From Malania oleifera (Eukaryota > Streptophyta > Magnoliopsida > Santalales > Ximeniaceae), in contig NC_080422.1 of the NCBI RefSeq assembly GCF_029873635.1, forward strand, positions 18,931,095 to 18,995,094: a stretch of DNA of 64,000 bases, read 5' to 3'. Below the pieces are notes generated by a model, which was not told where the DNA came from, did not search any database, and was given only the letters and a program-made list of their open reading frames with translations. How positions within the stretch are numbered: position 1 is the first letter of the stretch; the number at the start of each line of letters is the position of its first letter. Shown here in pieces: positions 39,501 through 47,761 of this stretch. The position numbers and the translations under genes are program-made.

Positions 39501-42500
39501 TCCCTCCCTTTTAGGCCTACAAACAGTCTGCCAACCACAAGATGATCTCTACTACCCTCTACCTCGCTCGACCATAAGAAATTCCTCAATAATTTCTCAA
39601 GCCTCCATGCCAATCTCACAAGGATTCTAAAAAGAGAAAGGTATTACAAGGAATGGAAGATATACAAGCATGGATAAGGGTAGTAGAAACCCCTAAAGTG
39701 AAGCACACCCCTTTCCATCCATCGAGTCTCCTAGCCACTCTCTCAGAAACGGGGTCCCCAGAACAGTCCACAATGAGATTACCACCAAGGGGGACACCTA
39801 AAAAGTAATAAGCCAAGTCAAAACGACACAACTGAATTATTGTCAATTCTTTGTTAAAAAAAAAACTTAAATTAAAAAATAAAAAAGAATTATGTTCAGA
39901 CCCTAAAATAGGAACCAAGTAAAATCTCGGACTCACTACTTTAATTGCTTTTTGCTGAAGTGTCATCCACATCAAGTTTTTGTTAGTTCTCCATTGTTTG
40001 TGTGGCAACAATCACCACAATTGCAAAAGTTTTGAAGTTTAATACCTCCAGTCGGAAAATAAAAACCAGTCCCAAAAAAAAGGAATGGGATAGTAATTTA
40101 ATCCCCTCTCGTGTAATTTATCCAACAAGTTAATGTATAATATTTCAATGTACCAAAAACTGCTTACTTTTTTTCTCCTAAAGCAAGCTGTTCCATACTG
40201 CTCCCTCTCCACATCCAGTTCCATCCTTAGTGAATCCATCCCTGAAGTAAATCCCATATTTCGTCCAAATGCAAATTAAAGGTGAGAGTCATGCCCCTGG
40301 GATGCACCATGATGCATCTAAAGAGTAGGAAATAATTGCCATTTGATTATTCTATGATTATTAGATACCGACAAAAAAAAAACACTTACTCACAATTCCA
40401 CTTTATAAACCTCAAGATGCACCCCTAGTCATGCCAATGTGGTTCCTCAGTGCCAATCACAAGCCACATAAGAAAATATGAGTCAAAGTATGTAACATTT
40501 TGACTGTGAGGCAACCTGATTGTGGTCCAATATTAAGGACCACGATTAGTATTGCCCAATACATACAAGTGTAAACAATAGAGCAAGTACCTATAAATTT
40601 AGAACTATTTAATTTTTTTTTTTTTTTTACCATGTCCCTCCTTACTCTAAGCCTCAAAAATGAAAGAAAGTTTTTTCCTACTTCTCACATTAATTCCCAT
40701 ACAAGCATTTTTTTATAGCAAAAAGAAATATATTAAGGAAGAAGAAATGATAAATCACCAACATGAAACTATTGGAAAAAAAAGACATCCAAAGAAAGAA
40801 AAATAAAACAAAAGAGGAAGGAAAAAGACTAACAAAACCTAATTAAGAGAACCCCTCCTGAATCCCTTGCTACTATAATTTATAGAAGGTCACAAGTTGG
40901 CTAATTCCTGCTGACTGCTGCAACATTCCCATTAATTTCCTCATACGCCACCACAATCTTTTGCCAGACCATTTTCCTCAAAAATAGGAAATCCCCCCAA
41001 GCTCTCAATTCGAGATGGTGGTCCAAATGATAGATAGCCGAGTAAATCAGATGGTTCAAACATATACTCCTGTTGTTCCCAAATTTCATCCGATGACAGA
41101 CCATCATCACATGCAAATACGCAAGCGACGTCATTTGCATCCTCCAACATATCTCCCCATTTCTTTTTCTCCTTACCTTTAATATCCTTTTCTCTCAAGT
41201 CCCTTTTTTGACTGTTTACATCCACCTGCCCCACTGCCCTACAAAGATCAAAACTTACTGCCCTTACAATTATCATTGTTAATTCACTCATCTCTACTTT
41301 GTTCCTGCACAAAATCAAGTTTAACTGGAACATCATCCTCAGAAACTGCCTGAGCTTTCATATCCCTACTCCCATCTATAGCAGGTGAAGAGTTCTCGTT
41401 CACCAACCTCTCACCATACCCACTTCTCTCTGCCACTAAAGAAGCAGAAACAACATTTGAATTCCAAATTAACCTGGGCCATTCCTGACTTTTACTGAAG
41501 CATCCCTAACAAATCTCTTGCATAGATGTACCCACCTTCTACTCCAATTGCAGATCAACTTTTTTAGGAAGATTAGAAATTCCCTTCGTCTGCAAAGCTT
41601 GAGAGAGAATGCATCTACCACTGGTTTACAGATTTTTATTCAGCACGTTGCTCATATTATGGACCTGACCAGTGCGGGATTTATTGGGCCCATATGCTCT
41701 AAGCTAGCTGAAGAATGACCATTGTTCATAGCATGGCCTTTTTGAATATCCAAAATGTGGTCCAATTCCCAAATGCAAAGTAATATTCAAAACGCCTGGC
41801 CCAACCCATTCCAACCTGCACCATTTCCGTTTAACTCAATAGGCCCACTTTTGGCAAGGCCCAACCTCAACAATCCCCCTCCCCCCTCAACAACAACAGA
41901 TTTGATTCTTCCTTGCTGTCACAACCTCGCTCCACGATCGAACATTGTTCTAAACTCCCTTCCCAACCTCACCTTTACCAGAATCAATTGCCATCACATG
42001 AAATTCTTTAGCCAACACATGGAATCCTACATAAACCCTCTCCACCATCTCCTTTAAGTGCATTGGGAACAAAAACGAAATAAATCTTTTTTCTCATCAT
42101 TCCAACCCTACCTCCAAAATATTCCACATCTTCATTGAGTGAAACATTGGCCAATACCTTCCAATTTGCATGCTTCAATTACCCCTTCCCAATCTTCCAA
42201 ATACCAACACCACCCCCTCCAAAAACCACTTGACTGATAACAAAAATAGCCTCATCCATTGATTTCAAGTTGGGTTAAACTCGAGCACGAATTAAATCTC
42301 ACCCTTTCCCACTCTATCCAGTCTCAAGTTGAAGGTTTTCCATTCAATCTGGACTGATCTTCTAGAACCCCCTTCCTTCATGGCATACGATTGCCATAGC
42401 AATAGGCTGAAGCTTTGATGAATATAGGGAGGAAAAGGGAAGGTTTCCCAATACACCTGAACCTTTTAAAATGCTTATTTGTTTAAAGTTCTTTGTGGTC

Positions 42501-43425
42501 CATAACCTTTAAATGGCTCTTTTTGAACATTTTCAGTTTATTAACCACATTTAAGAGAACGTTCAGTGAAGATGCCCTGGTGTTATGATTCCAGTAAATT
42601 TCATAGCACATTTTGTGAATACTGCTCAACACTCTTCTATGGAATACATAAATAGTTTCGGTACCAATTCACGTATTAAACTGTAACAGTATGATATATT
42701 CAAAACCAATATATTATGCAATAGTTTGACAAAACAGTAGCAACACATGAGCAACAGCTAATAATTTAGCATCAGAATAAATATGGAATAAGGTGATAAT
42801 ATAGCCCAGCCTATGTCTTCAATGTTCCTTATCACCCTCCAAATTTCTCAAAATTGAAACTTCACTTTTTAAATTTTATTTGTTTATCTTGATCATGAAT
42901 CATATGACACCAAATTATCTAAGAATCTTGTAAGAACTATCACCCAAAAAAATGATTTCATTCTTGTGCCCTGAACATGAATCATATCATCTGACACCAA
43001 ATTATCAGAGAATCTAGCAAAACCATCGACCAAAAAAAAAAAAAAAAATTGAATGATGATCTTAGTCAAATTTCCAGCACCAGAGCAGTTCCGGAAATTT
43101 CAGCTACTCGTCCTCTGTTCTTTCACAGTTTTGTAGAGTATTTCAGGACAATTGCACACTCTGCAACTCATCACATGCGATCATCAGCATAAGCATAATC
43201 ATCATAATCATGAAAAAATATCACACAAGCAACAGGTTGGTAAAAATGCATAATAATAACTACGCCGCTCAATGCAGACATTGACAGATTTGAACAGTAA
43301 TTCATACCCTTGCTGGCACTGATAAGGAAGAATCCATCGGGTGTGACCGGACTGTAGAACAAATCGACGACCGGCCGCGAATGCCCGTGGCATACCAGCG
43401 GCACCGCCACCTTCTTCTTGTCCAT
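18324..43425 (-). CDS. STRAP: STRAP-like WD40-repeat protein, seven exons
   Basis: The joined exons encode 350 residues with a clean frame from ATG to [23 protein letters not shown] at the start, GEKEKVASN at the end. The protein is a plant homologue of serine/threonine kinase receptor-associated protein, a seven-bladed WD40 propeller scaffold; in animals STRAP also works with the SMN complex. WD-type endings visible are [30 protein letters not shown] and RIWQTG. Exons: 43425-43308, 33113-32978, 31456-31375, 30657-30482, 19545-19408, 19324-19185, 18586-18324. All six introns are GT-AG and lengths sum to 1053 nt. Introns 1 and 4 are 10.2 and 10.9 kb and full of repeats, the others 83 bp to 1.5 kb. 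The closeness to known plant proteins suggests a functional gene; expression is inferred. Confidence 0.93.
19185..19324 (-). CDS. STRAP: STRAP-like gene, exon 6
   Basis: 140 nt with acceptor TTCAG|TTTT and donor ATCG|GTAAGT. It encodes [17 protein letters not shown] through HTGEEIG. It is separated from exon 5 by an 83-bp intron. Confidence 0.93.
19408..19545 (-). CDS. STRAP: STRAP-like gene, exon 5
   Basis: 138 nt with acceptor CTCAG|GTTG and donor AATCA|GTAAGT. It encodes [17 protein letters not shown] through KFWDAN and completes a WD blade across the 10.9-kb intron 4. Confidence 0.93.
20458..21078. mobile_element. hAT-like MITE, copy 1
   Basis: The left end cagtgttttaaaaggc is matched by a right end that, reverse complemented, reads caatgttttaaaagac. 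Subterminal clusters of GCCTCAAGGC/AAGGCG-type motifs lie at both ends. Flanks contain similar taacatc strings but the target duplication is not exact. There is no coding capacity. The hAT assignment rests on the CA(G/A)TG terminus and is tentative. Confidence 0.65.
22376..23540. mobile_element. Non-autonomous TIR element, CTAGGGCT termini
   Basis: The left end reads ctagggctctgca and the right end, reverse complemented, ctagggctgtgca. Both are followed by GGTT-GxTTxxxxxCGGTTC-like sequence. The length is 1165 bp with no transposase. Many plant hAT-type elements start TAGGGNTG, but I see no clear 8-bp target duplication. Confidence 0.5.
24312..25104. mobile_element. hAT-like MITE, copy 2
   Basis: Same termini as copy 1 (cagtgttttaaaaggc on the left, ccttttaaaacattg on the right) and the same AAGGCG/CCTCAAGGCG clusters at the ends. 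It is flanked by aatagaac and attagaac, an 8-bp duplication with one mismatch, as expected for hAT. The interior differs from copy 1 and carries CTCCGACGA/TTCCTCCA repeats. Confidence 0.65.
24530..24770. repeat. Degenerate internal repeats in MITE copy 2
   Basis: Phrases such as ctctccgacgactcaacgac and ttcctccagctccttctccc recur four to five times at irregular spacing of about 60 bp. Antisense open frames over them are repeat artefacts rich in E, R and S. Confidence 0.75.
26421..26700. repeat. Imperfect tandem duplication, period about 143 bp
   Basis: The block ttaatgacccacttgtgatg (26421) to the cagattttcc-aaa string recurs from 26564. Shared landmarks are ccacttgtgatg, cctactgtaag/cactactgtaag, atatttaaa and gattcagattttcc. 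About a quarter of bases differ, so it is old. Confidence 0.8.
27034..27654. mobile_element. Tourist-like MITE with TAA target duplication
   Basis: The left end reads gtgtgcgtttggttgggaag and the right end, reverse complemented, gatgcacttggttggggaga. TAA flanks both sides. The interior is noncoding with poly-T and poly-A runs. It is a different family from the MITE at 10129. Confidence 0.7.
28140..28611 (-). pseudogene. LINE ORF2 fragment (zf-RVT N-terminal part) with internal tandem duplication
   Basis: Minus-strand translation contains [10 protein letters not shown] followed by an [11 protein letters not shown] stretch. It parallels [10 protein letters not shown]...LIWKAK in the better LINE copy at 38897-39145, the region just before the reverse-transcriptase zinc-binding domain. 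Most of it is present twice as a 181-bp tandem duplication (28250-28430 and 28431-28611), nearly identical. Confidence 0.6.
28250..28611. repeat. 181-bp tandem duplication
   Basis: Two adjacent copies start at tgaaaaagacaattagattt (28250 and 28431) and differ at only a handful of positions. The event is therefore much younger than the LINE fragment it lies in. Confidence 0.92.
28748..28999. mobile_element. Copy of the 10129-type MITE family
   Basis: The right end reads aatattttctgtgttccaaacagggcc followed by TAA, matching the terminus at 10563. The left end has cgtttgggaaaaggaaagg. The interior order is the same as at 10845-11050. The left terminus is decayed. Confidence 0.6.
30482..30657 (-). 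CDS. STRAP: STRAP-like gene, exon 4
   Basis: 176 nt with acceptor TGCAG|GATAC and donor GTGAG|GTATG. It encodes [20 protein letters not shown] through DIGGVR. Confidence 0.93.
30658..32977 (-). other. Introns 2 and 3 around exon 3, nothing further recognised
   Basis: Outside exon 3 (31456-31375) these AT-rich introns (1521 and 717 bp) contain poly-A and poly-T runs but no element whose ends I can define. Confidence 0.6.
31375..31456 (-). CDS. STRAP: STRAP-like gene, exon 3
   Basis: 82 nt with acceptor TGCAG|GAAA and donor CAGAG|GTAT. It encodes [20 protein letters not shown] and on to ACAFSE. Confidence 0.93.
32978..33113 (-). CDS. STRAP: STRAP-like gene, exon 2
   Basis: 136 nt with acceptor CACACAG|ATTC and donor ACTGC|GTATG. 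It encodes [20 protein letters not shown] and on to SADFTA, the first WD blade. Confidence 0.93.
33593..33853. repeat. Imperfect tandem duplication, period about 138 bp
   Basis: The block with ggcatcaaaggcccctttgc and caaacagccactggcaatat occurs twice in a row in intron 1. Landmarks are identical; spacers differ by small indels. Confidence 0.88.
34900..37142 (-). pseudogene. LINE-related (ORF1-like) remnant in intron 1
   Basis: Minus-strand frames are short and broken. One at 35128-35397 contains KKKWGDVFH and [12 protein letters not shown], parallel to KKKWGDMLE and [13 protein letters not shown] at 40941-41336. Two copies of a related block therefore lie in this intron. The higher copy lies upstream of a LINE ORF2 remnant, so I read the block as part of a LINE ORF1 or leader. 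I recognise no defined domain in it. Confidence 0.4.
36468..37142. repeat. 344-bp tandem duplication in the LINE-related block
   Basis: The phrase agctgcagacactgcaaccc at 36468 recurs as agctgcagacactacaacct at 36812. Both copies run through ggataaagattgaataaccc to caaatgcag. On the minus strand both encode a similar MAHS(A/T)GI-VC-SWKD block. Divergence is roughly 10-15 percent by eye. Confidence 0.9.
37600..37890 (-). pseudogene. LINE 3' end fragment (zf-RVT C-terminus)
   Basis: Minus-strand translation gives [18 protein letters not shown], the C-terminal W-x-x-W-L-E-(R/K)-N motif of the LINE zf-RVT domain. A short A-rich tail follows towards 37600. It is a different copy from 38230-40011. 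Confidence 0.65.
38230..40011 (-). pseudogene. LINE (L1-type) ORF2 C-terminal half with 3' end
   Basis: In order on the minus strand: the end of the RT domain ([19 protein letters not shown], 40011-39616), an ALVGKWLW...[11 protein letters not shown] block (39497-39093), [15 protein letters not shown]...IWKAK (39145-38897), and a zf-RVT zinc-binding domain ([12 protein letters not shown]-like [32 protein letters not shown], 38879-38538). The 3' end near 38232 has an A-rich tail after cttttgat. Frames shift between blocks, and the endonuclease and most of RT are missing, so it is dead. The element lies in the same sense as the host gene. Confidence 0.85.
40850..41700 (-). pseudogene. LINE ORF1-like remnant upstream of the ORF2 fragment
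   Basis: The frame at 41336-40941 contains [15 protein letters not shown] and [17 protein letters not shown], similar to a block at 35128-35397. It lies upstream of the ORF2 remnant on the same strand. This suggests, but does not prove, that both belong to one 5'-to-3' LINE insertion with a large internal deletion. Confidence 0.4.
43308..43425 (-). CDS. STRAP: STRAP-like gene, exon 1
   Basis: It encodes residues 1-39 and the first base of codon 40, starting [17 protein letters not shown] and ending LISASK. The donor is AAGG|GTATGA. This ATG is chosen because it gives the conserved N-terminus of the family and no earlier in-frame ATG extends it. Confidence 0.93.
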
Positions 43426-43790
43426 GGACCCAATTTAAAAATTAAAAAAGGATTAAAAAAAGAAAACCGTAGAGGTGACCCTCCGATATGCAAGAAGGAA
43501 CAATTCAAACATTCAAACCCTAAACTAGCATACTACAGCCTCGTACTAAGAAATCACCAAACAAAAAAACACGGATGAATCAGAACCGATTGTCAAAATA
43601 ACTAAAATCTAGGGTTTGTTTGTGTAAAAAATTACAATTTTTTTTTTTTTTTTTACAGAAGAGTTTGACGGATCTGGTTTTCAAATTTCGAGGACTATGA
43701 AAACGCCTACGAAAGATCTACAGTATAAGGAAAATATGAAGAAGAAACAAACTACAAAATAGATTACAAATGGGCTACAGAGGCTGGGAA
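43426..43790 (-). other. 5' UTR of the STRAP-like gene (estimated)
   Basis: This is the sequence between the predicted start site, about 30 bp after the TATA box, and the ATG. It contains a poly-A stretch near 43632 and a telo-box. A 5' UTR intron cannot be excluded. Confidence 0.5.
43609..43617 (-). promoter_or_regulatory. Telo-box AAACCCTAG in the leader
   Basis: The gene strand reads AAACCCTAG. Telo-boxes near the start site are common in plant genes for translation, RNA handling and growth, which fits a housekeeping WD40 protein. The function here is inferred. Confidence 0.45.
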
Positions 43791-43819
43791 GGGCCAGAAG
43801 GATGTTGCGGACTGAGCGT

Positions 43820-43827
43820 TATTTATA
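43820..43827 (-). promoter_or_regulatory. TATA box of the STRAP-like gene
   Basis: The gene strand reads TATAAATA about 395 bp before the ATG, a perfect plant TATA box. The copia insertion begins 111 bp further upstream. Confidence 0.65.
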
Positions 43828-43937
43828 GTCTGAAAGTTCAGGGAGTGAATTTTTGGGGGAATATACGACACTAACGACCCGCACCTTCCCCTCCCTTAAG
43901 AAATGTCTCATTCAATTTTTCATAACAACATTTCCAT

Positions 43938-44139
43938 GGTTGCAAAAAGTATATATTATACTTCTCAGTTATTATATTATAATTTTTGATATGTTCGCAT
44001 AACGATTGACTACAAAATTGACTTTTAGGATATCAATATAATTTTTATCTATATATGAACATGTTTTACAACCAAAATGAAAAAAAAAAATTGATTAGTA
44101 ATATCTAATTTCTGAATAACTAAACTGCAAAATTTTTAT
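43938..44139 (+). mobile_element. Copia 5' LTR, first part
   Basis: It aligns throughout with 55561 onwards: ggttgcaaaa against tgttgtaaaa, then gtatattatac, attgacttt-ggat-ccaatata, catgttttacarccaaaatg and ctgaataacta. Its first base is G rather than the T of the intact end. It stops at the Ty3 insertion. Confidence 0.88.
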
Positions 44140-45917
44140 TATAAGAACCCGAACCATGATATACGGGTTTAAATAAATAAGAGAGGAACAAATTGGGAAT
44201 TTAACAGATTTCATCGATGAAGCCAGTATTCGTCAACGAAGTCCATGTAAGTCTCGTCGACAAAGTTCAAAAGCTCATCAACGGGAAGCCGAGAGGTTTC
44301 GAAAAATCGGAGATCTCAGACTCGTCGACAAGGTCTTGGTCTCGTCAACGAAAAGACTATAGAGTCTCATCGACGAGGACGCAATTCGTCTACAATAAGT
44401 GATCGGGTCAAAGGGCTATAAATAGAAGTTTCATTACTTCAAAGTTAAGAAAACTCAAATATCTTCTCTCTATCTCTCTAGAACTCTCCCTACTCTCCAT
44501 CTTTCTAGATTTCTTCGTTGGTCGTCACAAGAATCGTAAATCTGAAGTTACCACGAGAATCGTGGAAGGATTCTCTACAAGTTCTACGGATCAGAATTTT
44601 GTTTTAGAGATTTCAAGGTTGACATAAAAATGAGGTAAGGCTCGATTTTCAATTCTGATCCGGTAGTTTTGTAAAGAACGGTGTTATGAGTATACTCTGT
44701 ACTGTTGGTTGTAGGTTTTGGAACTCGGTTCACTGTTTAGGGACCTTAGAGTTCAGGATTCGATATTTGGGGTAAAGGTAAGGGAAATTGTATTTATATC
44801 GGTTATTTTTTAAATCAGACTCAGTAGAACTGTGGTTCACAGTACTGTGTGTGTGTTTTGGCTACTCATTTGGGAGGATCTAATGGGGAAAATTATGGGT
44901 TTTTCATGAATACAGTTTTGGGGAAAAGGGGGCGATGGGTTGCATCCCTGGTTTTGTTGAAAACTAAATGTATATGTTGATTTATACTGTGTTATAGGGA
45001 TGGTCGTGCCTTGACTTGTTTAAACTATACGTGTTTGGAAAACCATGATTTTAGATTACCAAATGGGTGTGGTTTGTTTGGTTATATGAGCATGCATATG
45101 TATGTGATTGGTTGAAATGCTAGTAGGAACGCAGTTCCGAATTATTTTAGGTACTGAGAGTGTCCGGCTCTATATCCGAGGGCGTATGAAATCGCTGGCC
45201 ATAGATTAGCTGAGTGTCCGACTCTATATGCAAGGGCGTGAACCTATTCCGGCATATCAGGCCAAAGGGTGTGGATCCACCAGTGTAGCGTTAGTACGAT
45301 GTCATGGGAGTCGGGGACTAGCCATGGGTCGGTGGCGCCGTGTTAGCCGGGTGTGACGACACTGGGATTTCTGATCATGTGTGCGTGTGCGTGTATGCAC
45401 TGTTGTGAATTAGTACTAGAACTGTATTTAATTGCGTGTATATTGCATCATGATAACACTCAAATGCCACACACCGATATAACCTGTGTTCTTCCTTATT
45501 GAAAGGTGTCTCACCCCTACTGTACGTACATTTTTATAGGTCCTTCATGTAACTAAAACTAGCGTCCTTATGTCGAGAGCGTAGTGGTCGGTGTACTGCG
45601 GATAGCGCTTGGGTAAGTATTAGGACTTGTATTTTGTGGGTTGCCATTTTGGGATATGTTGGGCACCCGTTTGTACGTTATTGATGGAACCTTGATTCTG
45701 TCCTTGTATAAACTCTGGTGCGGTACTGTATGTATGTAGAATGACCATATTTTCACTACGTATATTCTGTTATATTTGGATGTGTATAGGATGCCTGGAA
45801 ACTCCACGGGGTCAAACCCTCATCCTTGTTCTGTATCTTGGATGTTTTGTGTGATACAGGAACTGGTTGGTTTACATTTTCACCCCTGGGTCCTATTTCC
45901 GGGTTCGAGGTGTGACA
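44140..45917 (+). mobile_element. Ty3 5' LTR
   Basis: U3 holds at least seven TCGTCGACGA-like palindromes (44211-44397) just before a TATAAATA box (44417-44424). The remainder carries a direct repeat (gagtgtccg-ctctatat-c-agggcgt) near 45160 and 45215. It lacks a 50-bp stretch found in the 3' LTR near 52174-52223. Confidence 0.92.
44417..44424 (+). promoter_or_regulatory. TATA box of the Ty3 5' LTR
   Basis: A perfect TATAAATA directly after the palindrome array, at the expected U3/R border. The 3' LTR has the same box at 51239-51246. Confidence 0.75.
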
Positions 45918-45920
45918 GTT

Positions 45921-45932
45921 TAGTATCAGAGC
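45921..45932 (+). other. Ty3 primer binding site (initiator Met tRNA)
   Basis: The sequence TAGTATCAGAGC differs by one base from the TGGTATCAGAGC complement of initiator Met tRNA used by many plant elements. It starts three bases after the LTR. Confidence 0.85.
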
Positions 45933-46231
45933 TAACCAGGTTGTTAGGTCTTGTAGACTTGGTTAGGCTTAGCTGTGAGTACATACCAGAGTATAGGATG
46001 TTGGATATGGGTAGAGTTGGTTGAGGGTTGTTCAGTTGCTAGACTGGGATTTATCGACTGTATTTCGTGTTTTTCCTATGATGACGATTGCAGTAAAAGC
46101 AGGGCAGATCATTGATGACTTTCGTGTTGGTGCGATGGGGCAGACCTGGACCTGGTAGGGAATAGTTAACACAATTAGTTGTTGATCACTATGTTAATAG
46201 TACGTGTTGTAGGGGTATTGATAGATTTCTA

Positions 46232-47175
46232 TTGTGCTACAAAACGGAGCCCAAGGATAATGACCTAGGAAGTGGCTCCGAGGAGACTGCGAGTGATGAG
46301 TCTCCTTCTATGCCTCGAGGTTTGACGAGGCAAGTGTTACGGGAGATTGGGCGGAGTGTGAGGAGACGTGAGCACTCTCCTATTGCAGCGGGGTGCACCA
46401 TTGAGAGGTTCATGCGCGTGCATCCTCCGACGTTCTCTAGAGGACTTGATCCAACGATAGCAGAGGACTCAGTGGAGAATACTAAGAGGATCTTGGAGGT
46501 CCTGCATTGCACGGATAGGCAACGAGTCCTCTATGCTACCTTCTAGCTATCCGGGGAGGTGGGTCGATGGTGGACTGTAGTGAATTTGCTGGAGAAGCAG
46601 AGGGGTAGTCCTGAGGAGATGTCATGGAGCCATTTCAAGGAGGTATTCTTAGACAAATACTTCCCAGCTTCTGTACGTGATGTGAAGGCGGATGAGTTTT
46701 CTGCTCTGAATCAATGGAGTATGATGGTGCAGGGGTATGCGGCTTGGTATATAGAGTTGTCCCAGTTTGCGTCGTGTTTAATCTCGAACGAGTACGAGAA
46801 GACTCGAAGGTTCAAGAAGGGCTTGAGGAAGGATATCAGCAGACTAGTGGGTATGCTTCAGATCCGCGAGTTCTTGGTGTTGGTGGATAAAGTCACGGTG
46901 ATTGAGACTGGTATCTGAGAGGACGAGGTGGATCAGGAATCGAGGAAGAGGATAGTACCTTCTGGTTTTCAGACAGGATCTTGTCAGGGATCGTGGACGA
47001 AGAGGAACAAGGGCTCGGGCTACCGTTAGAATACCGAACGCCAGGATTCTTAGATGAGCTAGACTAGTGGTCGTTGTACCAGATGCCACAGGTGGCACGA
47101 GGGTGAGTGTCGGTCATTTGAGGGTAACTGTTACAATTGTGGCCAGCCAGGTCACATATTTCATGATTGTCGTGC
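46232..47175 (+). pseudogene. Ty3 gag with zinc knuckle, broken by stops
   Basis: The translation includes RFMRVHPPTFSRGLDPTIAED, then (after a TAG at 46544) a GEVGRWWTVV stretch, EMSWSHFKEVFLDKYFP, and a LRKDISRLVGM block: a Ty3 retrotransposon gag domain. A zinc knuckle CYNCGQPGHIFHDC starts at 47129. At least three stops or shifts break the frame. Confidence 0.85.
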
Positions 47176-47176
47176 A

Positions 47177-47720
47177 TTGAAGCGAGACGTGCCTACATCT
47201 AGTGTGAACCGAGGGAGCAATCAGATACCTCGGGAAACCGTTCAGACGAATACGGCTTCAGCCAAAGTATACTCTTTTACTCCATCGGACGCTGAGCATG
47301 CAGGGAACGTAGTAACAGGTACCTTATTATTGCTTTCAAATAAGGCTTCTGTTTTGTTTGATTCAGGTGCAACCCATTCTTTTATATCAGTAAATTTTGT
47401 TGGATAGTGTGGGGTTGAGACCCAAGTCATGAACGAGGTGTTATCTGTTACTACGCCATCTGGGGACATATTTTTCTTTGGGAAGATGTTGGTAGATTGC
47501 CCAGTAGTAATTCAGGGGAAGCTACTACTGGCGAATCTTGTTGTTTACGACATGTCGGGGTTCAATGTTATACTAGGGATGGATTGGTTATTCTCCAATT
47601 ATGCAATGATCTACTGTCGTAGGAAGGTGGTAGTTTTCAGACCTCCTAGGGAGTAGGAGTATGAATTCTTGGGATCATGTGTGCGTTCGGTGCCACAGAT
47701 TCTATCAGCATTGTAGGCGA
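47177..47720 (+). pseudogene. Ty3 aspartic protease
   Basis: The active-site block VLFDSGATHSFIS is intact. A stop follows after VNFVG, then LVVYDMSGFNVILGMDWLFS, the flap-to-C-terminal ILGMDWL motif. A TAG at 47654 replaces the expected glutamine codon. Confidence 0.85.
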
Positions 47721-47761
47721 GGAGACTACTCTTGGACGGATGTTAGGGGTACCTAGCTTGT

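Larger units (their letters stand above)
33114..43307 (-). other. Intron 1 of the STRAP-like gene, 10.2 kb, LINE-rich
   Basis: It holds LINE ORF1-like and ORF2 fragments, all in the same orientation as the gene, and two local tandem duplications, listed separately. The stretches 33854-34899 and 41701-43307 are mostly unassigned. Confidence 0.85.

Noticed and set aside
41755-42057. Plus-strand frame with N/P-rich sequence in intron 1
   Set aside because: Antisense to the LINE-related block and the gene; no recognised motif.
46237-46512. Antisense frame over Ty3 gag
   Set aside because: A shadow of the real gag reading frame.
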